A stretch of DNA of 64,000 bases from Epiperipatus broadwayi (taxonomy: Eukaryota; Onychophora; Udeonychophora; Euonychophora; Peripatidae), in contig JAQFVV010012507.1 of assembly GCA_028023455.1 (NCBI GenBank), positions 930,001-994,000 of the forward strand, read 5' to 3'. The position numbers were made by a program, and so were the translations under genes. The first letter of the stretch is position 1. Each line of letters opens with the position of its first letter. The notes beneath the pieces are model-generated. The model did no database searches. It saw nothing but the letters and a program-made list of their open reading frames with translations, and had not been told where the DNA came from. This document shows positions 12,601 through 24,299 of the stretch, one piece after another.

Positions 12601-12972
12601 ATGTATTAGAAGCTGTTAATATTAATAAACAATAACATGCGCATATTGTCCTAAAATATATATAACGTTCTGATTATTTGTCATGAGCATGAACACATAT
12701 AGAAAGAGACAAAATTTATCTCAAATAATATAACACATGTAGAAATATATAAAATTTAGTGGAATAATGCAAAATTTCCTTATAGAGTTAAAATTAATGC
12801 CAGACAGCATATGAAAAGATTGATTAATTGCCCTGCAGCTAATGCTAAGTTTTACACATTATAAAAATTGCATGATTTTAACTAAATGATATAGAAATAA
12901 TAAATATATTAACTAACTAAAAGAAAGATCAATAAAAAACAAAGAAATACAATTACTTTTCTAAACAGCCAC
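9683..12972. other. AT-rich DNA with no recognisable gene
   Basis: Two similar segments near 9716 and 10320 share ATTAAATGCTTA-type sequence followed by TTGTTTATTTAAA, suggesting an old direct repeat. The region 11180-12400 is slightly less AT-rich and has short open frames on the minus strand, but I could match none to a family. Confidence 0.45.
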
Positions 12973-13400
12973 TCTAATATTTCAACTAGAAAACTAGTTT
13001 TATCAGAAATTACAGCAAAATTGCATACTTCAATTTTCAAAGTTAAAATGAATTTGCATACCTGATAATTCAATTAATTCTTATAGTTTAAAATCATTTT
13101 TAAAGAAACCTTTGTTTGTACAACCTTTCTTAAGTATTACTTTATTATATTGTAAAGATTTATAAGAATGTAGTTCAATTTTTTATTATTTTTCTTTAAA
13201 ACAAGTATATCTATTTCAATGTCTCACCAGTTGATTCATTAAGAAAGGTTTTGTAAACAAAGCTGTTTTAAAAAAGGGTTTTAACTTATATGAATTAATT
13301 GCATTATCAGATATGCCAATGAACTCTAACATTTAAATTTTGGAGGAATCCATTTTGCTGTAATTTCTGATTAAAACCAGTCTACTAGTTGAAATAATTG
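12973..13400. mobile_element. Foldback element, family F3, ~161-bp inverted arms
   Basis: Arms 12973-13133 and 13239-13400 are reverse complements with scattered mismatches. The outer ends read ATTTCAACTAG / CTAGTTGAAAT; the TTACAGCAAAA block and CCTTTCTTAA at the inner end also pair. The 105-bp spacer is plain AT-rich DNA. No similarity to the other foldbacks was seen. Confidence 0.8.
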
Positions 13401-13619
13401 TCTGATTATATATATAATTACATCATTCCAGATAATTTGTATAATATATATATATACATGTAATTTTCTGATCTTGATTAATAAATTAAATGCTGTTAAT
13501 AACAATATTAACATCTCTTTAATTACCAGAATGGACAACAAATGCAATATAATGGTTTGTATTACCTATTCTAGATGTGTATAAAGATTAACAAATCTAG
13601 TTAGTGTTTTAAATATGAC

Positions 13620-14420
13620 TAAAACACATTGTAACCCAGATGTAAACAACAGTCTTTTTATATGGCCTAATTCTACCTTTCATGTGAGAATCTATTTTTT
13701 GCAAGTGAAGAATTTTAAGTCAAATATTTGTAAAGTAATAAATACGACATTATATCCAACATTATATGTAATTTCCAGTCTTGACTAATGAACTAAATAT
13801 TAGTAACACAATTTGTACTTTCGATGTATTTCTTGGATATACATTGCCTCAGGCATTTTTATTTGTCAATTTTCATCCACTTTTGGATATAAATTTATCA
13901 CTTGCAAGCTTTGGGACAGTTGTTCATGGTAGCACAGCACCATCTATCAGCAGTAGTACGGTCCCTCCACAACTACCATATATATATATAAAGAGAGATG
14001 GGGGAGTGAAAGAGAATAGCTAATGCAAAGGTTATATTACATTATCTGAGCACTCTGGTAAGTGAAGGAATTTTGTAATGCTTGTTAATATTTTATTCAT
14101 TAGAGAGTTCTGGAAATTATATATGATGTTAAAAAATATTTTACAAATATTTGATTTAAAATTCTTCATTTGTATAAGCTTGAAAATGAATTTAAAATAA
14201 ATTGTTCATGAAACTTAATACTGGGCATGTGTAAATAAAATTGTGTTTACAACTGGTTTGTAATGGGTTTCACTCTTATTTGCTATCTTACTAAATTTGT
14301 TTGAGACAGCTAATGCAAAATATTAGAGGATGTTTTGTTTATTAGTCATGTATGGGAATTACTTATAATATTGGAAAATTATGTTATGTTTGTTATATTA
14401 TATTCATATGCATTCATGCA
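13620..14420. mobile_element. Foldback element, family F4, with an extra direct unit
   Basis: Arms about 13620-13808 and 14083-14275 pair imperfectly: AACCCAGATGTAAACA pairs with TGTTTACAACTGGTTT, and GAAGAATTTTAAGTCAAATA with the 14145-14170 block. A third unit in direct orientation follows (14300-14420, starting AGCTAATGCAAAATATTAG). The 274-bp spacer is less AT-rich than its surroundings and holds an 80-codon open frame (13781-14023) that I do not recognise. Confidence 0.6.
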
Positions 14421-14959
14421 TTTAACACAGAAATGTAAAAATGTTGTATTTAGATGTGCTTGATTGATGACCAGGCTGAATAATATCATGTTCAGATTTT
14501 CCATTTCTCTAAGGTTTTATGATGAAAAAATGTCAAGATGGATGGTTTAATGAAGAGACAGAAACAATGATATTATTAGCTGTTTGATAATTTATCATTA
14601 AAATGTTTGTTTTATTTTCATCTATTATCAATTTGTATACTACACTACAAAAAAAAATCTCACTAAGTTTAATCCAGTTTCTTTCATCCATACCTTCTCC
14701 ATATTATACTAACAAACTTTCCTTATTTTAGCCATCTATCTTATATAAATTTGTTTCAAATTTAGTTAAAAATTTATCTGATCATTTATTACTATCGCCT
14801 CTAGTAAAATGTTTATCACTTTTATGTTTAAAGGTCTTAATTCTTTCAATTTATGTCAATGATATCAATATGTTTTCTCACTTACTAATGTTAATATATT
14901 TTCACATTCAATTATTTAATCTTTGCCATTTCTTGTTACACCCAATATGTATTTATCCA
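14421..14959. other. No supported feature
   Basis: AT-rich; may hold the 3' tail of the neighbouring RTE element, but no motif confirms this. Confidence 0.4.
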
Positions 14960-17860
14960 TACTTCTTTGAGGAATCTGAAGTCTCTGTATTGCTTTTCTC
15001 TTAAAAATCCAAGCCAACTTATCTTTCTTTACACCTCAGTAGATATGGTGAAGTTTTGATGTTGCTCTTCTGTTAATTATTCAAGCTTCAGATCCATAAA
15101 TAATAACCAGTAAAACATTCCCTTTTAAAAACATTTATTCACACATAAGTATATTTTTAATCGTAAATTATTTGTAAGAAAATAACTCCATTCAAGTTTA
15201 ATTCTATGATTAATTTTATTCATTATTTTTCCATCTATGTTATTAATCATTTTACTTCTTTTATTAATTGGTTATCAATTTTTATTTTCTTCTTCTAAAA
15301 AACTATTGAATATTACTTTAGCATTTTTAATATTTATCTTTTGCCTTTTTTTTTTTTTACTTTTATGTAATAATAACTTTTGTAATAATTTCTGATGCCC
15401 TGAAGTGTTATTCGCAAAACAATCCTATAATCTGTAAAATCTAAATAATTTTAATAAAATATGTATTTTAATTTCCTTATTTTTCCATTTCAATCCACAA
15501 AATATTTTTGTAAAACTACTGTAAATGTTTTGAAGGTATGGAATCACATATTCTTATCAATGCTAATCTTCTTAATATCACTATGTAACCTAATCATTGC
15601 TGTTGTATTTTGATTAATATTCTTCAGAATATTACAATATATTGAGTCTATATATTGATAGTCCAAAGATTTAACCCTCATGTGAATACTTTTAGAATCA
15701 AATGCCTTTTCATAGTCTATAAATTCAAAGCATAACTCTAACATATTTTTGATTTATTTGATCATTTCTCTCAATACTTTGATTTGATCCACTGCTCTGA
15801 AACTCTTGTGAATCCAGCTTGTTCTTTTGGTTGATTTGAATATATTTTTTTTTTATAAATTAGTTTTATCATAATACAAAATTTGATAGAAGTGACATCT
15901 TTTTTTATAAAAATTCAAAATTAATTACATAGGCAATTTTTCAATCATCTGATATACTAATAGGAGCAAACTAACTGTCACAATAATGCCATTCAGTGCA
16001 AGCCTTAGTAATCAGTGGATGCATAAAGATTTGTGAACAAAATCCTCATTGAATGCCTTTTCATCCAAAATCCCAGACTAGTTTCTAGCTTGTGGTTTAC
16101 ATCAGTGAGAAGCTTTGGATCTGAAAGTGCACCATGATCTAAGGATCTAATGCAATCCTTTCAGATCCAAAGTTCTTCACTGATGAAAGCCACAAGCTAG
16201 AAACTAGTCTGGAAACATTGGATGAGTAGGCATTAGATGAGGATTTTGTTCATAGACTTTCCTGCATCCACTGATTACTAAGGCTTGCACTGGGTAACAC
16301 TAATGTATGGAGAGTTTCTATTGTTAATAACAGCTTGTACAAGCATAACAAATGGTGATCAAATGATGTTTAGTTGTTTTTGGTGACTGTGGTTTTTGAT
16401 AAACCAAGGAAACCAAAATATAAAGATGCTGAACTGGATTCAGATCTATATAACTATACAAGTGAATGAGCTTGAGTTGAAATTAGAGTGTATTGATTTT
16501 GAGCTTTTAGCTTTATGGTTAATTAAATGGGTAAATAAATGGCTGGTGGAGGGTTCGATTAGATTCTTATATCTAAGTGCAGTGCTCTTAAAGTCACAAG
16601 CTAAAAACTAGTCTTGGGGACATTAAATGAATAGACACTAGATCAAGTCTTTGTGCACAAATCATCCTGCATCAATTGATTACTAAGGCTTGCACTTGGT
16701 GGCACTATTGTATGGAAAGTTTGCTACTGTTAGTAATAACTTATGTAAGCATAGGAATTGGTGATAATGTGACAGCTGGCACATTTGGCATATAATTTTG
16801 CCCATTTTTTTTTGTTTTTTGATCTGCTACTTTTAAGCTAGCAATAATAATTCCATCACTTTGTGAAGTTTGTCGTGTCTCCACAAATTTAATTGTATAT
16901 TTTATCTCTTCATTTTAAATGCTTGGCAATTCAAAGTATGTAATAATTGTAATAGTTCATTTTATGTAGGTACAAATAATATTATGGGCATTTTTATCTT
17001 TTTAAAAGTCTTTATCTTGTGGCTTAGATTGAGAAGTCACTAGTATTTAACTTCACTTATTAAATATTTAAAAAAAGTACAGCACTTATGAAGAATAATT
17101 ACCTTCATATCAGAATTACAGTTTGACACTGCATTAATAAAATTTTCTAGATTATTTATATTATACAATATTTTGTAAAACCCTTTCCCATGATGTTGAT
17201 CCTCTTTTTTAGTAATAGTAATAGACATATTTTTAGTTTCTCATTGCTGAAAATACTTTTTCTAATATTAAGATGTTTTATATTTTTACTACTTTTATTT
17301 TCTTTTAAAGTTTTTCTTGCCAAGTTACAATTACATTTTTTATATCATTAACTTTTTTTCATAATGCTTTTTATAACTCCAAATACTCAACTTTTCTTAA
17401 TGGATCACTTTTATATACTTTTATATTCCTTAACTTCTTTATATATTGCCTTGTCTCATTTAAAATATACTAATTAAATGTGCTTTTTTTATTACCTATC
17501 TTTGCTGTCCATTTTAGTAAGGCATAAGTAATCTTCTTATTAATTTTTAGTTAAGTTTGAGGCATCTTAAAGTCTATCAATATTTTAAAGTGATTAGCAA
17601 GTTTTAATTTAAATTCTTTAGGATGAATTTTAGGATTAGAAATATGTACTGTCAATCCTGAATTTTGCAAAGGGTTTTATCTCTTTAGTTTTGTATCAAC
17701 ATGCTTCACTAAATGGTGATCTCATGTTGAATCTATTAAAATATTATTTTGAAATATATGTACTCTGTTAGTGAATTTATAATCAAATTTTGCTGTACCT
17801 TTATTTGGATGTTTTCATGGTCATTTCAATTCTGCGTTTTATTCAAAGAAAATATTCAAA
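14960..17860 (-). pseudogene. RTE-type LINE reverse transcriptase, broken and split by a nested repeat
   Basis: Read leftward, homology begins with the end of an endonuclease (near 17700, a DHHLVKHVDTKLKR stretch). The linker follows (KIHPKEFKLKLANHFKILID; then DALLKWTAKIGNKK-like). Next come the RT finger block near 16830-16880 (EIKYTIKFVETRQTSQSDGI) and EQAGF near 15815. Motif A is at 15700 (CFEFIDYEKAFDS). The catalytic FADD box near 15430 reads FTDYRIVL, so one Asp is lost. The C-terminal region near 15050-15250 (WSYFLTNNLRLKIYL, LTEEQHQNF) matches the RTE thumb. Stops and frame changes are many. RTE proteins nick DNA and copy their own RNA onto it; this copy is dead. Confidence 0.8.
15975..16780. 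mobile_element. Foldback element, family F2, nested in the RTE remnant
   Basis: A strong palindrome: left arm about 15987-16122 and right arm about 16155-16300 pair over some 135 bp. A third partial unit in direct orientation lies at 16570-16770, preceded by a 16380-16560 segment also found at 27.1-27.3 kb. Outer ends carry CTGTCACA / TGTGACAG as a short terminal inverted repeat. Both palindrome arms contain a CTGATG(A/T)...GAAAC..GTC motif. It separates the RTE finger block from its EQAGF block, and removing it restores roughly the expected spacing. The 71-codon open frame at 16396-16611 is not a gene. Confidence 0.8.
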
Positions 17861-18314
17861 AAATATAATTTTTAATCTAGTTATGTATGCCAAAATGTAC
17901 ATTATTTAATTAAACTTTTAAAATCTATTTCTTTTAACATCAGTATACTTAATTGTGTTGTTTTGCAATACACTATTGCTAACATAATTTTAAACATACC
18001 TTTTTTTAATCTTTGATACGAAAAGCAGTTTTAACCTAGTTTATATAATTAGAGCTTCTTTTAAATTAAAACACAATGAAACATATATTATTTATAATTA
18101 TTTTAAAGTATGATTTTAATAATCTATTGAACAATTTGAACATTCCTTATTGTTATTATTTTTAATACTTTCTTTTACAATATTTCTTTTATTTTACATA
18201 ACTTTCTTTAAAACTTTTGTATTCCTATATTTATTAGCTATCCTCACAACAACTGAAAACCAGATTACTACCATGTTGAAGATTACATGGCTGTTAGAGA
18301 AATAAATAAGACAT
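17861..18314. other. AT-rich DNA, nothing recognised
   Basis: Possibly the 5' part of the RTE element, but no readable motif. Confidence 0.4.
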
Positions 18315-18315
18315 T

Positions 18316-18352
<37 letters not shown>
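18315..18352. repeat. Compound (TA)n(TG)n microsatellite
   Basis: TA units run directly into TG units. Confidence 0.95.
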
Positions 18353-18430
18353 AAATTTAATAATTTTATGGTTAATATAAATGTAAATTAATTAGTAAAT
18401 AGAATCATTAGTATATATAAAGTTAATTTA

Positions 18431-18574
18431 ATAGCCAATATGTATTGATGTGCAGCAACTAACCTTAAGGCTTCCTATTTATTAGTAATAGGTAAGACAG
18501 GTTCGCTATTGTATTTATTCAGCTTGAAGAGCCAGTTATGATTAGTTTCTGCACATCAGTATACCTTGGCTGTC
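18431..18574. repeat. Small inverted repeat, family F5
   Basis: Outer arms 18431-18466 and 18540-18574 pair imperfectly around a TGATGTGCAG/CTGCACATCA core, ending AGCCAA / TTGGCT. The inner segment does not pair. Likely a miniature foldback. Confidence 0.65.
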
Positions 18575-18670
18575 AATGTAAATGTGTGATATATATTTAT
18601 ATAATGGCAATCCCATTTACAAATTAATTTACCTATATACTCTGCCATATTAACATTAATATAAAAAGAA

Positions 18671-19086
18671 ATACTAAGTCAGAATATAAATATGTTTATT
18701 AAATTATTAGCACCAATATTTTTTACTCTTTCATGGCATATTTATGGGTTTTTTGCTGAAGCTTACTGCTGATTTGACTCCTATGTTCTCTGTTTCATTA
18801 CATATTCATTTTTTATAATGAATCATGCCTCTTCGATTTTTCATTTTTGATTACTTTGCTCTTATGTTAACATAATGTGCACACATGAAATGATCAAACA
18901 TAAAAAATCAGAGGTGTGGGTCACTATACATAATAAATATGTAATAAACCAGGGAACAAATAGTATTCAAATCAGCAGAAAATAGTTTTTTTTTTCCACA
19001 GAAGACCATGAATATGACTCCAAAGCATTGAAAGTATACTTAGTGTTAATAATTTAATAAACATATTTAAACACTGACTTAGTATT
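18671..19086. mobile_element. Palindromic foldback element, family F6, 416 bp
   Basis: Nearly the whole element folds on itself: arms about 18671-18860 and 18895-19086. Outer ends read ATACTAAGTCAG / CTGACTTAGTAT; inside, TGCTGATTTGA pairs with TCAAATCAGCA. Its right end leads through a short TA run straight into the element starting at 19099. Confidence 0.8.
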
Positions 19087-19098
19087 ATATATATATAT

Positions 19099-20937
19099 TG
19101 TAATGGGCACATACGCCGTTACATTTTTTTTTTAAATTAGACATGAAAAATAAACGTTAGCAAATAAAAACTTTTTTAAGAATTAAAAATTGAAAATTAA
19201 AAATCATCTAAACTCTAATATATAAAATCACACAGATGAAAAATTATTAAAAGAAAACTTTATTAAAAAAAAAGAAAAAGTTTTAAAACTAAATATTAAG
19301 AAAAAGACTTAAAAGATTTAAATATAAAAAACAATGTACAATAATTTAATTAATTCTATTGTATAAATTGGAAATGATTATTTTAATTAGTAAAAGCAAA
19401 CTAGCCCTTGGGCATTCCAAAATGTAGAAGTAAAGGTCGGATAAGAGAGAAAAAACAATAGAAACTAATAGCCAATTAAAGAAATCCCTCAGGAAATGGA
19501 CCTCAATGAAAGGGTCATCATCATCATGATGTAATGCACACTGGATCTGAAAGTTGATTATAAAAGGAAAGAGATGTGATTGAGAGAGGTGATATGTGTT
19601 AAGTCAGAGAGAGTTGGAGGGGAAGGGATTGAAAGACGCACTGTCAATTCCTTCAGTTTTTCCTAAAAAATGAAACACCCATATTGTGGACTATAGGACA
19701 TCTGGGCCTGGCAATTAAATACCAGCTACAATAAAGGACCAATGGCTAACTGCACACCAATCTCCTCATGACTTCGTGGGAATTAACACCATCCAAATTA
19801 CAAGCAATTAGAAACTACGGACTTTTTTTAAAAACAGTAAGAACTATATAGTTAATGAACATTTTCAAGACAGTAAGAACTTTAATTCCAAAAACTTCTT
19901 AATATTTAAATAGAAGTAGAATTTCCTATCTGACTAAATTATTTATTAAGTATTTTATTATATATATATATATATATATTAAATCATTTCCATTAATTCA
20001 TTTTTTTGTTCCTTTAAATTTTTATTATGATTTTTTTTTTGTATAAACAACTTTTAATAAATGTTAAATGTAAGTCGGGCATGAATGACTGCATAGATTC
20101 GTAAAGTTATGTTAGTTTAAGGGAGAGTAATCTTAGGTTATTTGTTTCATAGTTAAATTGGGTCAATGGATTAGATATATTGGTGTAATTAGTAAATGTA
20201 GTATGAGGTCTGATACATGCAGGATTGCATTATACACTGCACACCCCCTTTTTGCTTATGGAATGGGATAGTAAGGTGGAAAATGCAGTCCCTCCCTATG
20301 GAATTTTTTTATTGCTCTTCTCGTCAGACAGATGTAGTATTCCTGTCTGGATGAGAGTCAATGTCTTCTATAACCATACTTTTCAGATGTACATTCCTGA
20401 CAGTATGGTATTATGCTGTCGTATTCATGCTGCATTGAATACATCGATATATCAGATAGATTGGTGTTGGTTTGACTGTGAACTTTTGGCCTAAGGTTAA
20501 ATCAGGGATAGAATATTTTCTTTTCAAATGCAATCTATGTAGTCTATTCATACTTGACACTTTAATAAAATATTAAATTCATCTGTATGAACTTTTAAAA
20601 TAAAATAAAAACAGTTAAATTGTAAATTAAAATCTAAAGTAAAATCAGTTATAATGTTTTGTAAAAAAATAAAAGTTAGATTAAAATAATGATGATAAAT
20701 TTTATATATATTAAATAAATGTTTGTGTGTGTTATTATTGGCAGTGGCTTCTTTTATTTTTTTAATATTAAAAATATTTTTAGATAAGAATTCATATTTT
20801 ATAAATCTCTGCGTCTCACTGAGCTAGTAGCATTGGGCTGATGGTCGGAATAAAGCATGTAAAATGTGATTCTTAACATACATATCTGCCTACTATAGAA
20901 ATTTTTCCAGGTTCAAATGCCTGGTGGTGCCCTGTAC
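19099..20937 (+). mobile_element. Non-coding (TA)n-bordered element, copy A
   Basis: About 1.84 kb, repeated at 33945 and, inverted, up to 38672. It starts TGTAATGGGCACATAC directly after a TA tract and can form a terminal stem (TGTAATGG with CCGTTACA). Landmarks shared with the other copies: CTAGCCCTTGGGCATT, GGGATTGAAAGACGC near 19628, ACTGTGAACTTTTGGCCTAAGG near 20475, GCAGTGGCTT near 20742. It ends in a tRNA-like tail (20805-20937) followed by another TA/GA tract. No ORF is conserved among copies; the 89-codon frame at 20225-20494 is not. The TG start resembles an LTR, but no downstream partner or coding region is visible, so class is undecided. Confidence 0.75.
20805..20937 (+). repeat. 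tRNA-like tail of copy A
   Basis: CACTGAGCTAGTAGCATTGGG resembles a pol III A box, and CCAGGTTCAAATGCCTGG is a B-box-like arm with a paired stem. The equivalent segment in copy C (36541-36670, minus) keeps both. The spacing between boxes is long for a tRNA. Likely a SINE-type module. Confidence 0.5.
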
Positions 20938-20965
20938 AGCAGATATGGTAAGACTCTTTGATCTC

Positions 20966-21014
20966 TGACCATTATATATATATATAGAGAGAGAGAGAGA
21001 GCGAGAGAGAGAGT
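20966..21014. repeat. Compound (TA)n(GA)n microsatellite
   Basis: Borders the right end of copy A. The following 21015-21729 is AT-rich without a supported feature; it may include the 3' UTR of the next LINE. Confidence 0.9.
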
Positions 21015-21729
21015 TACTTTATTAATTAAATAAACTGTATAGCACAAATGTTAATAATCGTTCTATAATGAATTATAATACATTATGAAAATTAAAGTAC
21101 TAATCATTTCATGAGTTATAGAATAATAACAGGTGAAAAAATAAAAATTCAATTAAGAAGTCATATGTACACAAATTCAACATCCCATATAATGGCCTAT
21201 TTGTAAAGTAAACTATAACTTTTTTAACTCTGTTACATTTATATTATTATTTGTCATTGAATATTTGTCTCATTGTGTTATTTGTTATGTAAATAAAACT
21301 TTATAGTGATACTTGATGTTCCAATTAAATTCCATTTATCAAACAAAACATTTACAAATAAAAAATAAACAATACAATGGAAAAAAGTTTATTTATTTAG
21401 AAAATTAAAAACACAAAAAAGACTTTTACTGAATATATACTAAGATATAAATGAATAATAAATATACATTGAAAAAATGCTAATTGAAGAAAGAACAGAA
21501 AAAAATGACTTTTAAAAATGGATATCTATACTTTTTCTAAACTGGAATGAGTTACATGGGAACTTGGAGATATTATGTATAGAGATAATTATGTATGGAG
21601 GTTTATAAGACTTATCTTTTGATAGATAATAATTTTGGAAATTTCTAAGAAGTTTCTATATTAACAGATATGATGTGATGCATTATGACTTCTTCTTTTT
21701 TGGAATCAGGAATCTTTCCACTACTATGC

Positions 21730-24290
21730 CTAGAGAAACCTGAAACTTCCTTTTTTATTCCTTGCCCTACATTTTTCCCATATTCTTTTCTTTCCTGCTC
21801 TATCCCATTTCCACAACATAATCTTTCTTAACTTCATGACCTTTATACCTAAATTTCCCTTAGTTTTTCCCAAACCCAACATAAAAATCAAAAACCCATT
21901 TTCTGTATAATCACTTTGTTTGTATTTACTCTTCCACAACTTCATTATTTGTACTCTTTCTGTTTGCAGAAATTTACATTCAATTAATAGATGCCTAATA
22001 TTTTCTATGCCTTCCTTACACAACTTGCAGACTAAATTACCCATATTTTTCCATTTATGTGTATATACCTTTGTTGCTAAAAATCATGTTTAAGCCTTAA
22101 ACAGTAAACTACTACCCTTGATATTATTGTAAATTAACTCACACCCAATATTCTGTTTACTTCTATATATATTTAAACTTTTTACTTTTCATACAAGTTC
22201 TCCATCTCTCCAATTCCTTAATCTTATTAATGCATCTATTTTCCTATCCAATTCCTTGCCACTATAACATAAGCAATTCTCCTAAAACAATCATGTCACC
22301 TATTGTATAAGTATACTGACATAAATTCTTTATCCAAATCTGCATACCTTTTTCACCCAAGTTGTTGCCTGCCCTTTGCTCATAACCCAATGAAATACTA
22401 TTTTGGCTATTCATTTATTATCCATAAACTCCAATCTACTGAACGTGTTTGTTTTGCTTTTTGTATCTCTCATATAAAAATTTTACCATCCCATTTCTTC
22501 TTGAATTGCCTCCTTTGTGGTCCACACATCTGCATCTAATGCATGTCTTCCTACTTCTCTTTGTACTTTTTCTATGTAATCTAATACCCCTTTACTAACA
22601 CATAACTCATCATTATCACATAATAACCCTACTACTGCCACACCCATCCATTTAATTCTAGCTATATCATATTTATTATATGAAAACACCGTTAATTTCT
22701 TTATCAGTCCCTTTCTTTTATTTGCTTCATTTATCTTTTTTCTCCCTGTTCATCTAAGAAATTTCTCCTATTACTTAAGACAATTCCCAAATATTTATAC
22801 ATATTCACCACACTTAACTTTATATCCCCCAATAAAAAATTTTGGATTCTCTTCCCCCAGTATTAATCATTACTATTTTTTATTTTTCTTTACTAAATTT
22901 AATCCCATAACTTTACCCATCCTTGTACATGTCCTCTTCCATATCTTTCCTTCTTTCTGTGCACAAGAAGACATCATTCACAAAGAAAAGGTCCAATAAT
23001 GTATTAACTTTCTAGCCACTTATTAATGGTATCTCTACCCCTCTTTTTAGACTTTCTATTGCTCTCTCCATTTTTTTCAAATACAACAAAAACATAATAA
23101 GTAACATAGGGCATCCTTGCCTTAGTCCCACTCCATTTTTAACTTTAACTGATTCTATATTCCTTAATTGATATGTATAGTAATTGTTTTCATACAATCT
23201 CTTAACAAGATCCACTAAAGCTCCATCCATTCCCAAATTTACTAAACTTATCCATAATCTATTTCTATTTATTCTATCATATGGCTTCTCTATGTTTATA
23301 AAAACCATATATAACTATATTCTTGTATTTGTACTCATATCTATATCTCGTGTAACTACAAATAAGCTATCCTCTATATGCCTATCTGATCAAAAAATCT
23401 CCTTGCATTTCTACTACTATATTATTTTCTTCCATCCATTTTGTGACTTTTCTAGCCATCATATATTTTTGAATACTTTCTTTAATACTAATGTTACCAT
23501 TATCCATACATAATTGCTTAATGCTCTATGATCATTACCCTTTCCTTTAAATAGTAGCCTTACTCTTGTATTACTCCAACTATCTGGAAATTCTCTCTTT
23601 TCTGCCACCTTATTAAAACATAATAATAGGTTTAATTTTGCCCTATGTCCTAAATTCACTACCATCTCTGCTGCCCATCCATCTAAACCTCTTGCCTTTA
23701 CACTTTTCAATTTCGTCCCTGCCTCATTCAGTATGCTTTCTGTAAATATAATATTTCCATTACTATATACATTTATGTTTGTTATCATTCTGATCTTCAT
23801 ATCTGATATATGTTCTACATCCATTACATACTTATTTAAGATTGTATCATCTAGTAATATTATTTCTCTTTCCCCTACATTTCTTCTTGTAATGTATTTC
23901 AAATTTTTTTTATTCCCATTTCTTCCACTTTTATTAATATTCTCCAAAAATTTACTATTTAATTTTATTCCCTCTCTATAATTACCCATTTTAGCCAACT
24001 TCTTTTTTAAATGCTTTTCCCATTTCACATTAATATCATTTTCGCTTTCTTTGTTCTTAATAGCACACTTGTATTCTCTGCATGCTTTTTCTCTCTTTTA
24101 CACTTTTACTAACACACTTTTTTATTACTTTTATTCTTCTGAATATTCTCATGTAAAACCCTATTTGCTATTTTTTCTATTTCAACCCCAGTCAACTCTT
24201 CCATGGTTTCTTCAACTTTTATTTTATATTCTTCTAACTTATACTTTTCATTCATTATCCATCCACATCTTTCACTATCCTTTGTAAACT
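21730..24290 (-). pseudogene. Non-LTR retrotransposon (LINE) reverse transcriptase, decayed
   Basis: Read leftward from about 24290. An N-terminal segment (24028-23459, 189 codons open) contains the finger block SVKARGLDGWAAEMVV and FPDSWSNTRVRLLFKGKG. The palm follows (23308-23012): FINIEKPYDRINRNRLW is motif A and GVGLRQGCPM is motif B. The FADD box near 22985 reads FFVNDVFLC, so a catalytic Asp has become Asn. The thumb (22689-22483) gives IEKVQREVGRHALDADVW and KEAIQEEMGW. The C-terminal open frame (22044-21730) has a zinc-knuckle, C-x2-C-x7-H-x4-C (CKLCKEGIENIRHLLIEC). Stops and shifts separate these parts. The endonuclease is missing; the 5' side ends at the foldback at 24300. LINE identity is firm; the clade is not. 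Confidence 0.88.
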
Positions 24291-24299
24291 CTCCTTACA

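Noticed and set aside
23184-24287. Plus-strand open frames at 23184, 23733 and 24051
   Set aside because: They are antisense shadows of the LINE reverse transcriptase on the minus strand.
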